Positions 40,755 through 41,390 of a DNA stretch of 41,390 bases are shown piece by piece. Location: assembly GCA_009704985.1 (NCBI GenBank), contig WLDE01000011.1, positions 1 to 41,390 of the forward strand. Reading direction: 5' to 3'. The notes below the pieces were generated by a model. That model worked only from the letters and a program-made list of their open reading frames with translations, made no database searches and was not told the origin of the DNA. Numbering within the stretch: position 1 is the first letter of the stretch; each line of letters opens with the position of its first letter. Position numbers and translations under genes: made by a program. This stretch comes from Actinomycetota bacterium (GTDB taxonomy: Bacteria; Actinomycetota; Acidimicrobiia; Acidimicrobiales; Ilumatobacteraceae).

Positions 40755-41330
40755 TCACCAGGCCGGTGGCTCCGGCTCGTCCACTCCGTGGACGAGCCGG
40801 AGCAACTGGTGGACCATCCGGGCCGTCGCACCCCAGATCGTCTCGTCGGCGAGCTCGAAGAAGTGGATCGGACGCTCGAGCGCGTCGACGCCCCACCACT
40901 CCTCGCGATACGTGTCGGCTGCGGCGAGCTCGTCGAGACCGACCCACAGGATCCGGTCGACCTCACCCGGGTGCGGGTGGAGCTCGGGTCGGCGCGACAC
41001 CGTCGCGACGACGGGCACGATGTGGCTGTTGCTCACCACCGTCGACAGGTGGTCGAGCTCGCCGAGCACGTCGACCAGCGACGGGTCGAGCCCGACCTCC
41101 TCCCAGGCCTCGCGGAGCGCACCCTCGGCCGGCGACTCGCTCGGCTCGAGCCGGCCCCCGGGGAAGCTGATCTCACCGCGGTGGTTGCTGAGGTGCTGCG
41201 CGCGCTTGGTGAACAGCACCTCGAGCCCCGACGGGGCGTCGTGGACCACGACCAGCACGGCCGACCGACGCGCACCGGGGAAGGGCGGCACGAGCCGGCC
41301 CGGTTCGCGGCCCCGCAGGGCGGCCGCCAC
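40755..41330 (-). CDS. NUDIX hydrolase (CoA pyrophosphatase-like)
   Basis: NUDIX-fold hydrolase of 191 residues from the GTG at 41330. The NUDIX box GGRLEPSESPAEGALREAWEEVG is complete. The upstream LFTKRAQHLSNHRGEISFPGG is the coenzyme A pyrophosphatase (NudL/YeaB-like) signature, so it probably splits CoA or its derivatives. No stop or -10 box separates this GTG from the window end, and the frame stays open to 41390, so the true start may lie outside the window. A perfect 16-bp hairpin lies inside its last codons. Confidence 0.85.
   Translation of the reverse strand: MAAALRGREPGRLVPPFPGARRSAVLVVVHDAPSGLEVLFTKRAQHLSNHRGEISFPGGRLEPSESPAEGALREAWEEVGLDPSLVDVLGELDHLSTVVSNSHIVPVVATVSRRPELHPHPGEVDRILWVGLDELAAADTYREEWWGVDALERPIHFFELADETIWGATARMVHQLLRLVHGVDEPEPPAW
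40769..40803. terminator. 16-bp perfect hairpin inside the NUDIX 3' end
   Basis: GCTCCGGCTCGTCCAC (40769-40784) and GTGGACGAGCCGGAGC (40788-40803) are perfect complements around a 3-nt loop. It lies 40 nt after the phospholipase stop and within the NUDIX coding sequence, serving as a shared terminator for the convergent pair. Confidence 0.8.
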
Positions 41331-41390
41331 GTCGTCGGAGCCGATCAGGCGGGGAGACGAGGCCCACGGGGCCGGGCCCCCGAGGCGCCA

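Overview
The window is about 41 kb of very GC-rich (around 70% by eye) actinobacterial chromosome. A complete front end of a mycofactocin locus (mftA, mftB, mftC), two NDMA-type mycofactocin-linked alcohol dehydrogenases, an F420-type nitroreductase, a HelD-class RNA polymerase helicase and an extracellular protein with C-terminal 'DTR...VVDLxG' repeats together suggest Acidimicrobiia (Ilumatobacter-like). The lineage is inference; the high-GC actinobacterial assignment is firm. The window is ordinary chromosome: I saw no rRNA, tRNA, transposase, phage gene or CRISPR array. No gene-free stretch exceeds 300 bases; the longest are 3090-3340, 36903-37161 and 29724-29926, each explained by terminators, repeats or a riboswitch.

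Layout. 1-5917: thioesterase-like protein, cysS (-), secreted fasciclin-domain protein, valS. 6034-11842: NDMA-type alcohol dehydrogenase, LytR-CpsA-Psr wall enzyme, then on the minus strand a second NDMA-type alcohol dehydrogenase followed by a MoxR ATPase and a von Willebrand A protein. 11952-20089: HelD-like helicase (-) divergent from mftABC, then plsY, a deazaflavin-type nitroreductase, an old-yellow-enzyme/FadH-type flavoprotein and a class III aminotransferase. 20145-26470: KhtT/KhtU-type K+/H+ antiporter pair, SDR and HAD genes, a strong intrinsic terminator with a structured leader, pirin and VOC genes, acyl-CoA synthetase. 26565-31564 (-): dienelactone hydrolase, phosphotransferase, NlpC/P60 endopeptidase, guaA. 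31726-36902: small lipoprotein, repeat-bearing secreted protein (-), epoxide-hydrolase-like enzyme (-), PLP decarboxylase. 36930-40054: FMN riboswitch with ribD-ribBA-ribH, lacking riboflavin synthase. 40223-41390: secreted phospholipase A2 and a NUDIX CoA pyrophosphatase (-).

How the genes work together. The redox theme is mycofactocin: MftA is the precursor, MftB its carrier and MftC the radical-SAM enzyme that modifies its terminal Val-Tyr. The two NDMA-type dehydrogenases and the OYE-type enzyme belong to families that co-occur with this cofactor. The later maturation genes mftD, mftE and mftF are not in the window, and plsY follows mftC instead.

Two genome-scale habits stand out. First, at least 13 genes have a TANNNT -10 hexamer ending 6-9 nt before the start codon with no Shine-Dalgarno, which is the signature of leaderless mRNA; it also settles several start codons. 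Second, gene ends carry strong hairpins whose arms are often tandemly duplicated with a different unit (6-41 bp) at each locus, and similar in-frame repeats lengthen the termini of several housekeeping enzymes.
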